The position numbers and the translations under genes were made by a program. 19,608 bases of DNA from an uncultured Collinsella sp. (GTDB taxonomy: Bacteria > Actinomycetota > Coriobacteriia > Coriobacteriales > Coriobacteriaceae). The stretch lies in contig URHQ01000037.1 of the NCBI GenBank assembly GCA_900547655.1, forward strand, positions 1-19,608, read 5' to 3'. The notes beneath the pieces are model-generated. The model worked only from the letters and a program-made list of their open reading frames with translations, was not told the DNA's origin and made no database searches. Below, one piece after another: positions 6,864 to 14,778 of the stretch (position 1 is its first letter; each line of letters starts with the position of its first letter).

Positions 6864-8246
6864 TTACAGAGACGCAATCGTTGCGTTTGTGCACTTGAGC
6901 GTACCGTCGGTGACCGTCAGCGCTACACCCTGGCCCTGCTTATTGCAGAAGCGAGCGTTGAGCGCAACATCATCGACAAAGATGGTCGCGATATCGTCGT
7001 CAACGACCAGGCGCACATGGTGAGTGCCCTCGCCCTTAAAGAACAACGGACGCTCGAGGCCCATGTTGTTGACCTGGAACCATGGATACTGGGGGGCAGC
7101 CGTAAACTCGAGCTTGCCCTCACGCAGGTTGGCGCGGAACTCATAGGCAAGACCAGACTCGGCGTCCTCGGCAAGCTTCACCGAGAAGCCGGCAGCGTCA
7201 CCGACGAGCTCGATGTCGGCATCGAGCATATAGGTGGAACCGGCATCCGCGGCGAGCATCTGCTCGACCTTGCCCGACTCGCAGGAAAGCTCAAAGGCCT
7301 CGACTGCTTTGGCCTCGCCAAAGGCGCCAAGCATACTGTCGGGAAGCTTGGTGCCGAGCGTTCCGTCGGCACGCTGAACGATCTCGAGGGGCATAAAGGT
7401 GCCGCCCCACAGGTAAGAGCTGGGGTCGCCGCCCTCGTCACGCGTAGGAACCCAACCAAAGAGAACGCGGCGCTCGCCATCAAATGCGGTACGCGCGGCA
7501 TAGTACGCACGGCCATCGAAGGAATCGTCCGCAGGAGTGATCCAAGGACCGTTGATGGAGCGAGACATGCGGTAACGGGTCTTGTTGCCATCACTGTACT
7601 CGGAGAACACCAGATACCACCAGTCGCCCATCTTAAAGAGATCAGGCATCTCGAACATGGTGTACAGGCCCGGATTCCACCAGTCGCCCTGGAACTCCCA
7701 GGTATCCAGGTCCTTGGAGGTGAACTTGACCAGACGACCGGTCATCAGACGCTTGTCCTCGCCCACACGTGTGCCGAGGATGAGCATGTACTCTTCGTTC
7801 TCCTCATCCCAAAGCACAAAGGGATCGCGCCAGTTGCGGTCATCGTAACCCTCCTGGGGCGGAAGCAGCGTCTCGGCGATGTTCTTCTCCCACTTGACGG
7901 CGTCGTCACTCGTGGCGTGAAGAAGAACCTGCTTCATCAAGCGTGCGCGGACCTTATCGCGATTGCAACCAGTGTAGAGCGCATGGTACTTGTCGCCCAC
8001 CTTAAACACCGTGCCGGCATAAACATACTGGTCGACTTCCTCGTCGCCGCCACGCTCAAGGCTCTCGCCAAAGTCCTTGTAGTTGACGAAATCCTTGGTC
8101 GTCGCGAGTGCCCAACCAAACGGCTCTCCGAAAGGACCGGGGTTTCGCGTGTCACGCTGGTGATAGAGATAGAACGTGCCGTCCTCTCCGTACGGCATGA
8201 TGTCGCCTACCCAAATTCCCTCAGGCTGGTAATACACCTTGTGCAT
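6864..8246 (-). CDS. atypical GH32-like glycoside hydrolase
   Basis: The 460-aa product has the GH32/GH43/GH68 propeller plan with a GH32-type C-terminal sandwich (VVDDDIATIFVDDVALNARF). The first catalytic box is unusual: where canonical members have WMNDPNG this has IWVGDIMPY, keeping the presumed nucleophile Asp (D15) but losing Asn, Pro and Asn-Gly. The second box WRDPF (139-143, D141) is intact. The acid/base box is EMPDLF (E199) with Met in place of the usual Cys. It starts almost at the first catalytic box and has no signal peptide, so it is cytoplasmic. The ATG at 8246 is supported by AAGGAAG 6 bases upstream; an upstream TTG at 8291 would overlap the promoter. It is the first gene of the LacI-controlled operon. 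It probably cleaves a fructosyl or similar linkage in a phosphorylated sugar distinct from the ScrB substrate; this is inference. Confidence 0.82.
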   Translation of the reverse strand: MHKVYYQPEGIWVGDIMPYGEDGTFYLYHQRDTRNPGPFGEPFGWALATTKDFVNYKDFGESLERGGDEEVDQYVYAGTVFKVGDKYHALYTGCNRDKVRARLMKQVLLHATSDDAVKWEKNIAETLLPPQEGYDDRNWRDPFVLWDEENEEYMLILGTRVGEDKRLMTGRLVKFTSKDLDTWEFQGDWWNPGLYTMFEMPDLFKMGDWWYLVFSEYSDGNKTRYRMSRSINGPWITPADDSFDGRAYYAARTAFDGERRVLFGWVPTRDEGGDPSSYLWGGTFMPLEIVQRADGTLGTKLPDSMLGAFGEAKAVEAFELSCESGKVEQMLAADAGSTYMLDADIELVGDAAGFSVKLAEDAESGLAYEFRANLREGKLEFTAAPQYPWFQVNNMGLERPLFFKGEGTHHVRLVVDDDIATIFVDDVALNARFCNKQGQGVALTVTDGTLKCTNATIASL

Positions 8247-8289
8247 CCGAGACTTCCTTTCCCACAAGATACTAACTCGGTACAACTGC

Positions 8290-8318
8290 AAGATATGTCA
8301 ATCGTTTTCATATGTCAA
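8290..8318 (-). promoter_or_regulatory. promoter of the GH32-PTS-GH32 operon
   Basis: On the minus strand a perfect -35 TTGACA (8313-8318) is followed after exactly 17 bases by TATCTT (8290-8295). It lies 44 bases upstream of the first gene's ATG. The spacer and the -35 are covered by two LacI-type operators, so a bound repressor would block RNA polymerase. Confidence 0.8.
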
Positions 8319-8329
8319 ACGTTTTCACA
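8296..8329. promoter_or_regulatory. two tandem LacI-type operators O1 and O2
   Basis: TGTCAATCGTTTTCATA (8296-8312) and TGTCAAACGTTTTCACA (8313-8329) are adjacent 17-base direct repeats, each imperfectly palindromic around a central CG as in LacI/GalR-family operators. Their centres are 17 bp apart. O1 fills the promoter spacer and O2 covers the -35 box. The adjacent lacI gene is the obvious regulator. Confidence 0.75.
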
Positions 8330-8358
8330 CTAATACGTCTTTTCGCAGTTCCAGTCGT

Positions 8359-8392
8359 CGGCAAACGGTTGACATATGCCGGCGAACGGTCA
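8359..8392. promoter_or_regulatory. upstream pair of weaker operator-like sites O3 and O4
   Basis: Read on the minus strand, TGTCAACCGTTTGCC (8360-8374) matches the O1/O2 pattern, and GATGACCGTTCGCC (8380-8393) is a second degenerate copy. Their central CG steps are 21 bp apart, two helical turns, so two dimers would sit on the same face of the DNA. They lie upstream of the operon promoter, 40-70 bases before O2. Confidence 0.45.
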
Positions 8393-8430
8393 TCAGAGGC
8401 GTTTGAGGGATTCTTTTGGCACGGGATGAA

Positions 8431-9441
8431 CTACGCGGTTTTGCCCTCAATGAGTTCAACGGGGAGCTTGGTATTCGATTCGGGCTTTTCACCGTTAACA
8501 AGAGCCATGATGGATTGCGCCGCGAGCTCTCCGATGCGATCTATATCTTGACGAACGGTTGTTAAGTCAGGCATAAACGTCATAGTGCGGCGGGCGCCAT
8601 CCGCGCCCACGACCTTAATATCGTCCGGAGCGCTCAAGCCGCGCCGCTTCATCACGTTGAGGCAGATGGCCGCCATCGTGTCGTCTCCCGCAAAGATGCC
8701 GTCAATATCGGGGTTCTCATCGAGGATCTTCGCAACGACCGCACTCTTTTCGTCGTCGGACTTAACGAACTCGACCTCACGGACAAGCGCGGGCAAACCG
8801 GCCTGCTCCACAACATCGTGGTAGGCATCGGTACGCTTATTGGCAGGCATACGCATGCGGCTATTGTTGCGCAGGCACAAGATGCGCGAACACCCGTCAT
8901 CGATCAGGCGACGCGTGGCAAGTTCGCCGATGCCATAGCTGTCGCTCGCAATCTGAACAGAGGTCTCACCAAGGTCGCAGTCGATACCAACCAGACTCAA
9001 GCCCATCTCGGCATACGCCTCGGCACCGATATTAAGCGAGTTGACAATGACGCCATCAACCATATTGCGCCGAAGCATATCGATATAAGAACGCTCAAGA
9101 TCAGGTCGATTGGCACTATTGCACAGCAGCATCTTAAAACCGTTTTCGGCCAGGGTACGCTCAACGGCTTGAACCGCTTGGGCATGAAACGGGCTGCTGA
9201 CATAGGGGACGATCATACCGATTAGATTCAGGCGACCGTTGAGCATGGCACGGGCGATATCGTTGGGCGTATAGTTGATGCGCTCCATCGCGGCATGGAC
9301 CTTATCGCGGGTCTCTTGGCTAATATAGCCGCGATTATTAAGCACGCGAGATACCGTAGTAGGCGAAACCCCCGCCACCGCTGCAACTTCCTTGATGCCA
9401 GGCTTAGCCGTATCCTTAGAACGAGCACTCTCGCGAGCCAT
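8431..9441 (-). CDS. LacI/GalR-family transcriptional regulator
   Basis: This cytoplasmic DNA-binding repressor of 336 aa probably controls the fructoside operon that follows it. The N-terminal helix-turn-helix reads IKEVAAVAGVSPTTVSRVLN (17-36), followed by the YTPNDIARAM hinge helix (58-67) and a periplasmic-binding-protein-like effector domain with the usual IGMIVP, DGVIV and DDTMAAICLNVMKRRG stretches. The ATG at 9441 has GGGAGGG about 4 bases upstream and is preferred over an ATG at 9456. It is the same strand as the operon and ends 184 bases before the first GH32 start, with the operators in between. A further operator overlaps its own -10 box, suggesting autoregulation. The inducer is not readable; a fructosyl sugar or its phosphate is likely. 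Confidence 0.92.
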   Translation of the reverse strand: MARESARSKDTAKPGIKEVAAVAGVSPTTVSRVLNNRGYISQETRDKVHAAMERINYTPNDIARAMLNGRLNLIGMIVPYVSSPFHAQAVQAVERTLAENGFKMLLCNSANRPDLERSYIDMLRRNMVDGVIVNSLNIGAEAYAEMGLSLVGIDCDLGETSVQIASDSYGIGELATRRLIDDGCSRILCLRNNSRMRMPANKRTDAYHDVVEQAGLPALVREVEFVKSDDEKSAVVAKILDENPDIDGIFAGDDTMAAICLNVMKRRGLSAPDDIKVVGADGARRTMTFMPDLTTVRQDIDRIGELAAQSIMALVNGEKPESNTKLPVELIEGKTA

Positions 9442-9461
9442 AGCACCCTCCCCCATCAACA

Positions 9462-9500
9462 TGTCATACGTTTACATACGAACAAAGCATACCCCAACAA
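9462..9500 (-). promoter_or_regulatory. lacI promoter with overlapping operator
   Basis: On the minus strand TTGTTG (9495-9500), 16 bases, then TATGTA (9473-9478) forms a plausible promoter. The element TGTCATACGTTTACAT (9462-9477, plus strand) has the same TGTCA-N2-CGTTT pattern as operators O1 and O2 and overlaps the -10, which fits autorepression. Confidence 0.55.
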
Positions 9501-9591
9501 GAGTGGGAAGACGGTAACAGTACAAGTAAGTAAACGACTCATCCAAATAATTAGGAGAGTTCCGCCTAAAGGGTGACTACACAGGACCCCA

Positions 9592-9718
9592 GCCGGGCCG
9601 CTTTAGGTTACTTTCCAAAATATTCCGCAGGACGCAAAGGGCTCCGCCGCGCGAAGCGCGCAGCGGAGCCCTTTGCATGTCCGAGGACGTTTTGGAAAGT
9701 AACCTAAAGCGGCCCGGC
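9592..9718. repeat. 127-bp nested inverted repeat between the PFL genes and lacI
   Basis: The outer arms (9592-9620 and 9690-9718) are 29 bases each and perfectly complementary. Inside them a second perfect pair of 14-base arms (9634-9647 and 9663-9676, GCAAAGGGCTCCGC) closes on CGCGC-GAA-GCGCG. Only short mismatched segments separate the two helices. It starts 24 bases beyond the radical-domain gene and fills most of the noncoding gap before lacI. It could terminate or protect the PFL transcript, but no T tract follows on either strand. It could instead be a non-coding mobile repeat (MITE-like); no target-site duplication was recognised. Confidence 0.85.
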
Positions 9719-9741
9719 GATCCTGCGGGAGTTAAATCCCT

Positions 9742-9993
9742 TTAGAACTTGTTGTGGAAGGTACGCGCAATGACCTCGTCCTGCTGCTCCTTGGTGAGCG
9801 TGTGGAAGTTCACAGCGTAGCCGGAAACGCGAATGGTCAGCTGCGGATACTTCTCGGGGTGAGCCTGAGCGTCGAGCAGCGTCTCACGGTTGAAGACGTT
9901 GATGTTCAGGTGGTGGCCACCCTTCTCGGCGTAAGCGTCGAGCATGTGGACCAGGTTATCGGCCTGGGTCTCGGAAACTTCAGAAACCTTCAT
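9742..9993 (-). CDS. stand-alone glycyl-radical domain of pyruvate formate-lyase (GrcA-like)
   Basis: The 83-aa product matches only the C-terminal domain of pyruvate formate-lyase: GGHHLNINVFNRETLLDA, PEKYPQLTIRVSGYAVNF and a final EVIARTF. The radical-bearing glycine is G58 in RVSGYA, the target of PflA. It has a strong AAGGAG 7 bases before its ATG and starts 85 bases after the stop of the PFL core gene, which lacks this domain. In E. coli the similar GrcA/YfiD is a spare part that replaces an oxygen-damaged domain of full-length PFL. Here the partner has no such domain, so this small protein is best read as an obligatory subunit. Automatic annotation would probably call it grcA. It is shorter than YfiD (127 aa) and has a different N-terminal segment (MKVSEVSETQADNLVHMLDA) that corresponds to the helix before the radical domain in one-piece PFL. 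Confidence 0.92.
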   Translation of the reverse strand: MKVSEVSETQADNLVHMLDAYAEKGGHHLNINVFNRETLLDAQAHPEKYPQLTIRVSGYAVNFHTLTKEQQDEVIARTFHNKF

Positions 9994-10016
9994 AATGTGT
10001 CTCCTTCGATTAATAG

Positions 10017-10077
10017 GCGCCGGCCGAAACCGGCGCGCTAATCAGTAATCGTTATTGTTAGTATAGCACTAACAATA
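10017..10077 (-). other. two intercistronic hairpins between the PFL core and radical-domain genes
   Basis: One base after the core stop codon, TATTGTTAGT and ACTAACAATA (10053-10062, 10068-10077) form a perfect 10-bp AU-rich stem with a 5-base loop. Further on, GCGCCGG and CCGGCGC (10017-10023, 10030-10036) form a GC-rich 7-bp stem with a 6-base loop, ending 9 bases before the AAGGAG of the small gene. There is no T tract. They may protect or cleave the transcript and set the ratio of the two subunits. Confidence 0.65.
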
Positions 10078-10078
10078 G

Positions 10079-12130
<2,052 letters not shown>

Positions 12131-12250
12131 TGTGTAACCACGCTCCTAGTTACGTGTAATGCGGCGCTCTCTCACACCGCTGCTTATTGAATTCTTGAAT
12201 ATCGGCTTGCACTACCGGCTTCTTCCGTTCTTCACCACACGTTGGTACAG

Positions 12251-12266
12251 GGAAAAACGTTTGTCC
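12251..12266. promoter_or_regulatory. AAACGTTT-centred palindrome in the pflB leader
   Basis: GGAAAAACGTTTGTCC is palindromic except for one base pair. Its core AAAACGTTTG is identical to the core of operator O2 of the fructoside operon. It lies about 120 bases upstream of the pflB ATG and is a candidate site for a LacI-family or CcpA-like regulator. Confidence 0.4.
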
Positions 12267-12342
12267 ACCTTGGAACTGCAACCCAAAACCCAAGATTTCA
12301 CCCGTTTGAGAAGGATAACATAGCCACCCCCTTCATCAGTGC

Positions 12343-12386
12343 TGTTATATGTTCCTTTTTTTATAACATAAGGGCTTTTTTTACAA
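12343..12386 (-). promoter_or_regulatory. weak candidate promoter for pflB
   Basis: On the minus strand TTGTAA (12381-12386) and TATAAA (12360-12365) are 15 bases apart inside a very AT-rich stretch. The -10 sits within a TGTTATA / TATAACA inverted repeat (12343-12349 and 12362-12368). The spacing is short, so the assignment is tentative. Confidence 0.28.
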
Positions 12387-12501
12387 ACCCGCAGGAAATG
12401 CGAGCGCAAACAACTACCGTTCACCGATTTGTTTAGTATTTTTCCTTGCCTTTGTACGACGTTCACTCTAGCTGTTATGCCAGTTTTAGCATGGTAAAGT
12501 G

Positions 12502-12519
12502 CCCCACAGACCCCACAGA
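12502..12519. repeat. tandem 9-base repeat
   Basis: CCCCACAGA occurs twice in direct succession just beyond the kdgT terminator hairpin. No role is evident. Confidence 0.5.
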
Positions 12520-12524
12520 AACTG

Positions 12525-12560
12525 CAGGGCGGCCACGGAATTTCCCCCGGAGCCGCCCTG
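12525..12560 (-). terminator. probable terminator after kdgT
   Basis: CAGGGCGGC and GCCGCCCTG (9 bp, GC-rich) pair around an 18-base loop that has extra complementary CGG/CCG steps. It lies about 40 bases past the kdgT stop. Only a short CAGTTTC follows on the minus strand, so the T tract is poor. Confidence 0.5.
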
Positions 12561-12598
12561 TGGCGTAGCTAGTTTTTAGCTTTGATTGTCGCTTGGCA

Positions 12599-13618
12599 TT
12601 AGGCAGCTGCGGCGGCCTTGTCGGTCGTTGCCTTGCTATCGCCGTTGCCCTGGCCCTCAAAATGCTTGTGGCACCAGCTGGTGACCAGCGGGGTCAAAAT
12701 GGCCGTCACGATAGCGCACGCTGCAACCTGTGCCGTAGCCGTCGCGAGCACGGCGTCACCGTACATGGCCCCGTTGACGCTTGCCATGGCAGCAGGCGTG
12801 GCCACATTGGCTCCGGCGCAGCTCGAGATGGCCGCACCTGCGACACCCGTACCGCCCGTGAGCTTATCGACCGCGATAACGGGAATTGCAAAGACCACCG
12901 AGCAGATCACGCCGAGCAGGATGCCGGGAAGGCCGCCGTTGATAAGCTGGCCAAATGTCATGGTCGAGCCCATGGCAAAGAAGACGAGCACGATGATGGC
13001 GGAAAGTGCCGGTGCCATCATCTTCTTAAAACTCGGGAAGAGGTTGCCCAGGATAATGCCGACGACGATTGGCAGGATGGCGCCCACGAGCGACCAGCCA
13101 ATCGGAGCCTGACCGGCGGCGCCAAGGACAATCATCGTGACCGGAGGGCCGACAACGAGCGTGGTGATGGCGACGGCGCCACGCTCGGCCTCATTGCCCA
13201 TGGTGCCCATCAGGCCAGCGTACATAGCGTTGTTGGCGCCGGTGCAAGCCGCCAGCATCACCATGGCAGAGATGCCAAACAGGTTGTCGTTGAATACATA
13301 AAGAATGAGCAGCGACACGGCAACGACCACGATCTGCTTGACGGCGATGATAATGGCACCGCGGGCAGCGGCGGCAGGAGCGCTCTTAAACGAAATCGTC
13401 GTACCGACGATGAGCAAAAAAGCGCCCACGAGCGGGCCTGCGCCCTGCTGGGTCATACCAAGCGTAAAGCTGCCGAGCGTTTTGAACAGGTCGGGGAATA
13501 GCGTGTTGAGCAGGCAGCCCAACAAAAGCGGCACCAAAATATTGGCACCCGGGATGGAGGACATCTTAAAGAACGGCTCCTTTGCCGCCGGCGCCTCCAC
13601 CGCAGTCGATTCACTCAT
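12599..13618 (-). CDS. kdgT: 2-keto-3-deoxygluconate permease (KdgT family)
   Basis: This is an integral membrane proton symporter that in characterised bacteria imports 2-keto-3-deoxygluconate, an intermediate of pectin and hexuronate breakdown. The 339-aa protein (E. coli KdgT is 327 aa) is almost wholly hydrophobic, with about ten segments. Family stretches include IPGANILVPLLLGCLLNTLFP (residues about 22-42), TGANNAMYAGLMG and GGTGVAGAAISSCAGANVATPAA. The ATG at 13618 has AAGGAG 6 bases upstream. It lies 108 bases downstream of an SDR gene, with a hairpin in the gap, and the two are likely one transcript. The SDR partner fits a keto-deoxy-sugar pathway, but no KDG kinase or aldolase lies in the window, so the substrate is inferred from the family. 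Confidence 0.87.
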   Translation of the reverse strand: MSESTAVEAPAAKEPFFKMSSIPGANILVPLLLGCLLNTLFPDLFKTLGSFTLGMTQQGAGPLVGAFLLIVGTTISFKSAPAAAARGAIIIAVKQIVVVAVSLLILYVFNDNLFGISAMVMLAACTGANNAMYAGLMGTMGNEAERGAVAITTLVVGPPVTMIVLGAAGQAPIGWSLVGAILPIVVGIILGNLFPSFKKMMAPALSAIIVLVFFAMGSTMTFGQLINGGLPGILLGVICSVVFAIPVIAVDKLTGGTGVAGAAISSCAGANVATPAAMASVNGAMYGDAVLATATAQVAACAIVTAILTPLVTSWCHKHFEGQGNGDSKATTDKAAAAA

Positions 13619-13675
13619 ATATATCTCCTTTGGATGCATGCGAATCGTAGCCGCACGCGCCTATGTCAGAAAGAA

Positions 13676-13704
13676 GGCGACAACCCCGAGTCGCCAGGGT
13701 CGCC
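13676..13704 (-). terminator. hairpin between the SDR gene and kdgT
   Basis: GGCGAC and GTCGCC pair, with additional inner CCC/GGG pairing, and are followed on the minus strand by TTCTTTCT. It may act as a partial terminator that lowers kdgT expression relative to the SDR gene. Confidence 0.35.
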
Positions 13705-13726
13705 GCCAAACGATCACCGCGGGGTA

Positions 13727-14476
13727 TTACCCGTCCAGGACGATGCCGCCGTCGCAGTCACCGATCTCGCCGTTCACGAAGCTGGCGAGGTCGGAAGCGA
13801 AGAACAGTACCATCTGCGCAGGCTCGCTGGCCTGGGCGGCGCGGCCCAGAGGAATACCGTTGATGATGCGCTGGGAGTTCTCGTCAGAGAGAATCGAGGT
13901 CATATCGGTCAACGTGAGCGACGGACACACAGCGTTGCAGCGAACGCCGAACTTACCGCCTTCCTTGGCGACTGCCTTGGTTAGACCGTTAACACCGGCC
14001 TTGGAGCTCGCGTAGGCAGCGGTGCCGAGCAGGCCACCGCCGATCTTGCCCGCAACGGAACTCACGTTGACGATAGTGCCGGCATGGGCCGCCTTAAAGT
14101 GCGGGTACACGGCGTTCATCATAGTGAAGGTACCGTTGAGGTTGATGTCGATGGTGCGACGCCACTCGGTGTCGTCGATCTCGTCGAACTTCTTAGTGCT
14201 GATGACGCCAGCGCAGTTGATCAGGATGTTGGTTTGCGGCAGGTCCGTAAAAATCTGCTCGACGGTCTCGCGCGCCTTGGGCGCATCGGCGACATCGAGC
14301 TGATAGAACTTGTTGCCCTCGCCAAGCTCGGCCACTGCGGCCTCGCCCTTAGCAGCGTTCCTTGCGATGAGCGCGACATGTCCGCCGCCCGCGACGATGC
14401 CCTTGGCGATCTCGAGGCCAATGCCCTGAGTGCCGCCCGTGACAATCGCGGTCTTGCCCGTGAAGTCAAATGCCAT
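13727..14476 (-). CDS. SDR-family oxidoreductase, possibly KduD-like
   Basis: This is a cytoplasmic short-chain dehydrogenase of 249 aa. It has the classical SDR set: TGGTQGIG nucleotide-binding motif (13-20), the NCAG motif (87-90), the serine in NVSSVAG (about 139-140) and the catalytic YASSK (Y155, K159). An Arg at position 39 in ALIARN is compatible with NADP(H), but this is weak evidence. The ATG at 14476 is preceded by AAGGGGGA and gives the normal N-terminus; an upstream ATG at 14593 would add 39 unrelated residues. Its place ahead of kdgT suggests a 2-dehydro-3-deoxygluconate or gluconate 5-dehydrogenase role (KduD type). The SDR fold alone does not set substrate, and a FabG-like ketoreductase remains possible. 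Confidence 0.85.
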   Translation of the reverse strand: MAFDFTGKTAIVTGGTQGIGLEIAKGIVAGGGHVALIARNAAKGEAAVAELGEGNKFYQLDVADAPKARETVEQIFTDLPQTNILINCAGVISTKKFDEIDDTEWRRTIDINLNGTFTMMNAVYPHFKAAHAGTIVNVSSVAGKIGGGLLGTAAYASSKAGVNGLTKAVAKEGGKFGVRCNAVCPSLTLTDMTSILSDENSQRIINGIPLGRAAQASEPAQMVLFFASDLASFVNGEIGDCDGGIVLDG

Positions 14477-14591
14477 GACTCCATCCCCCTTTATGTAAGG
14501 TGTCTCCTTGCGGGAAGTTGGAGCATCGCACGTGGCGATTATATGAGTCCCAGTCGTCATGGTGGTGACAACCCCTCGCCTAATCGCGTGC

Positions 14592-14619
14592 ATAATAGTT
14601 CTTTGAAACGCTTCAGCAA
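14592..14619 (-). promoter_or_regulatory. candidate promoter and operator for the SDR-kdgT operon
   Basis: On the minus strand TTGCTG (14614-14619), 16 bases, then TATTAT (14592-14597) makes a plausible promoter. The near-palindrome TGAAACGCTTCA (14604-14615) sits in the spacer and overlaps the -35, as an operator would. A second perfect -10-like TATAAT lies at 14538-14543 but has no good -35. Confidence 0.4.
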
Positions 14620-14695
14620 TTGAATGATTTTAAGTCTTAATGCACTCTTAATATTGCCTAGCGGCCAAGTAGATTTTTGGGACATGCCTAGAAAT

Positions 14696-14778
14696 CCACC
14701 GAATGGGATGGTTGAGCGGTGGTATCATCTTTCACCGAAAATAGTTTCTAGTGTTAGGGGTTTTCGGTGGAAGATACC
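14696..14778. promoter_or_regulatory. array of CACCGA half-sites around the marR start
   Basis: Four half-sites alternate in orientation: CCACCGAA (14696-14703), CGGTGG (14717-14722), CACCGAAAA (14733-14741) and TTTTCGGTG (14761-14769). The last two form a 9-bp inverted repeat that extends outward through GGTATC and GATACC. The final arm contains the GTG start codon of marR. MarR proteins commonly repress their own operon, so these are likely autoregulatory operators. Confidence 0.55.

Larger units (their letters stand above)
12131..12598. other. 468-base noncoding region upstream of pflB
   Basis: No convincing gene is seen. It holds the kdgT terminator hairpin, a 9-base tandem repeat, an AT-rich promoter-like segment, a LacI/cre-like palindrome, and a potential 7-codon ORF (12298-12321, minus strand) with a good ribosome-binding site. 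The base composition is more AT-rich than the flanking genes, notably at 12340-12390. It probably contains the pflB promoter and a leader of 200 or more bases. Confidence 0.6.

Noticed and set aside
6855..8333. 492-codon plus-strand open frame opposite the GH32-like gene, and 374 codons opposite scrA (5724-6848)
   Set aside because: Both are antisense shadows of well-supported genes, with no ribosome-binding site or domain.
8296..8393. Tandem repeats as a CRISPR or iteron array
   Set aside because: The repeats are degenerate, promoter-linked, and centred on the CG of LacI-type operators next to a lacI gene; there are no spacers of uniform length, cas genes or replication gene.
10051..10078. 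TTGTTAGTATAGCACTAACAA as a Rex (NADH sensor) operator
   Set aside because: The half-sites TTGTTA and TAACAA are spaced by nine bases rather than the six of Rex sites, and the element lies directly after a stop codon inside a transcript. An RNA hairpin is the simpler reading.
12212..12466. 84-codon open frame on the minus strand in the pflB upstream region
   Set aside because: It starts at GTG without a ribosome-binding site, has unusual composition with no recognisable motif, and covers the promoter-like and palindrome signals. It is more likely chance.
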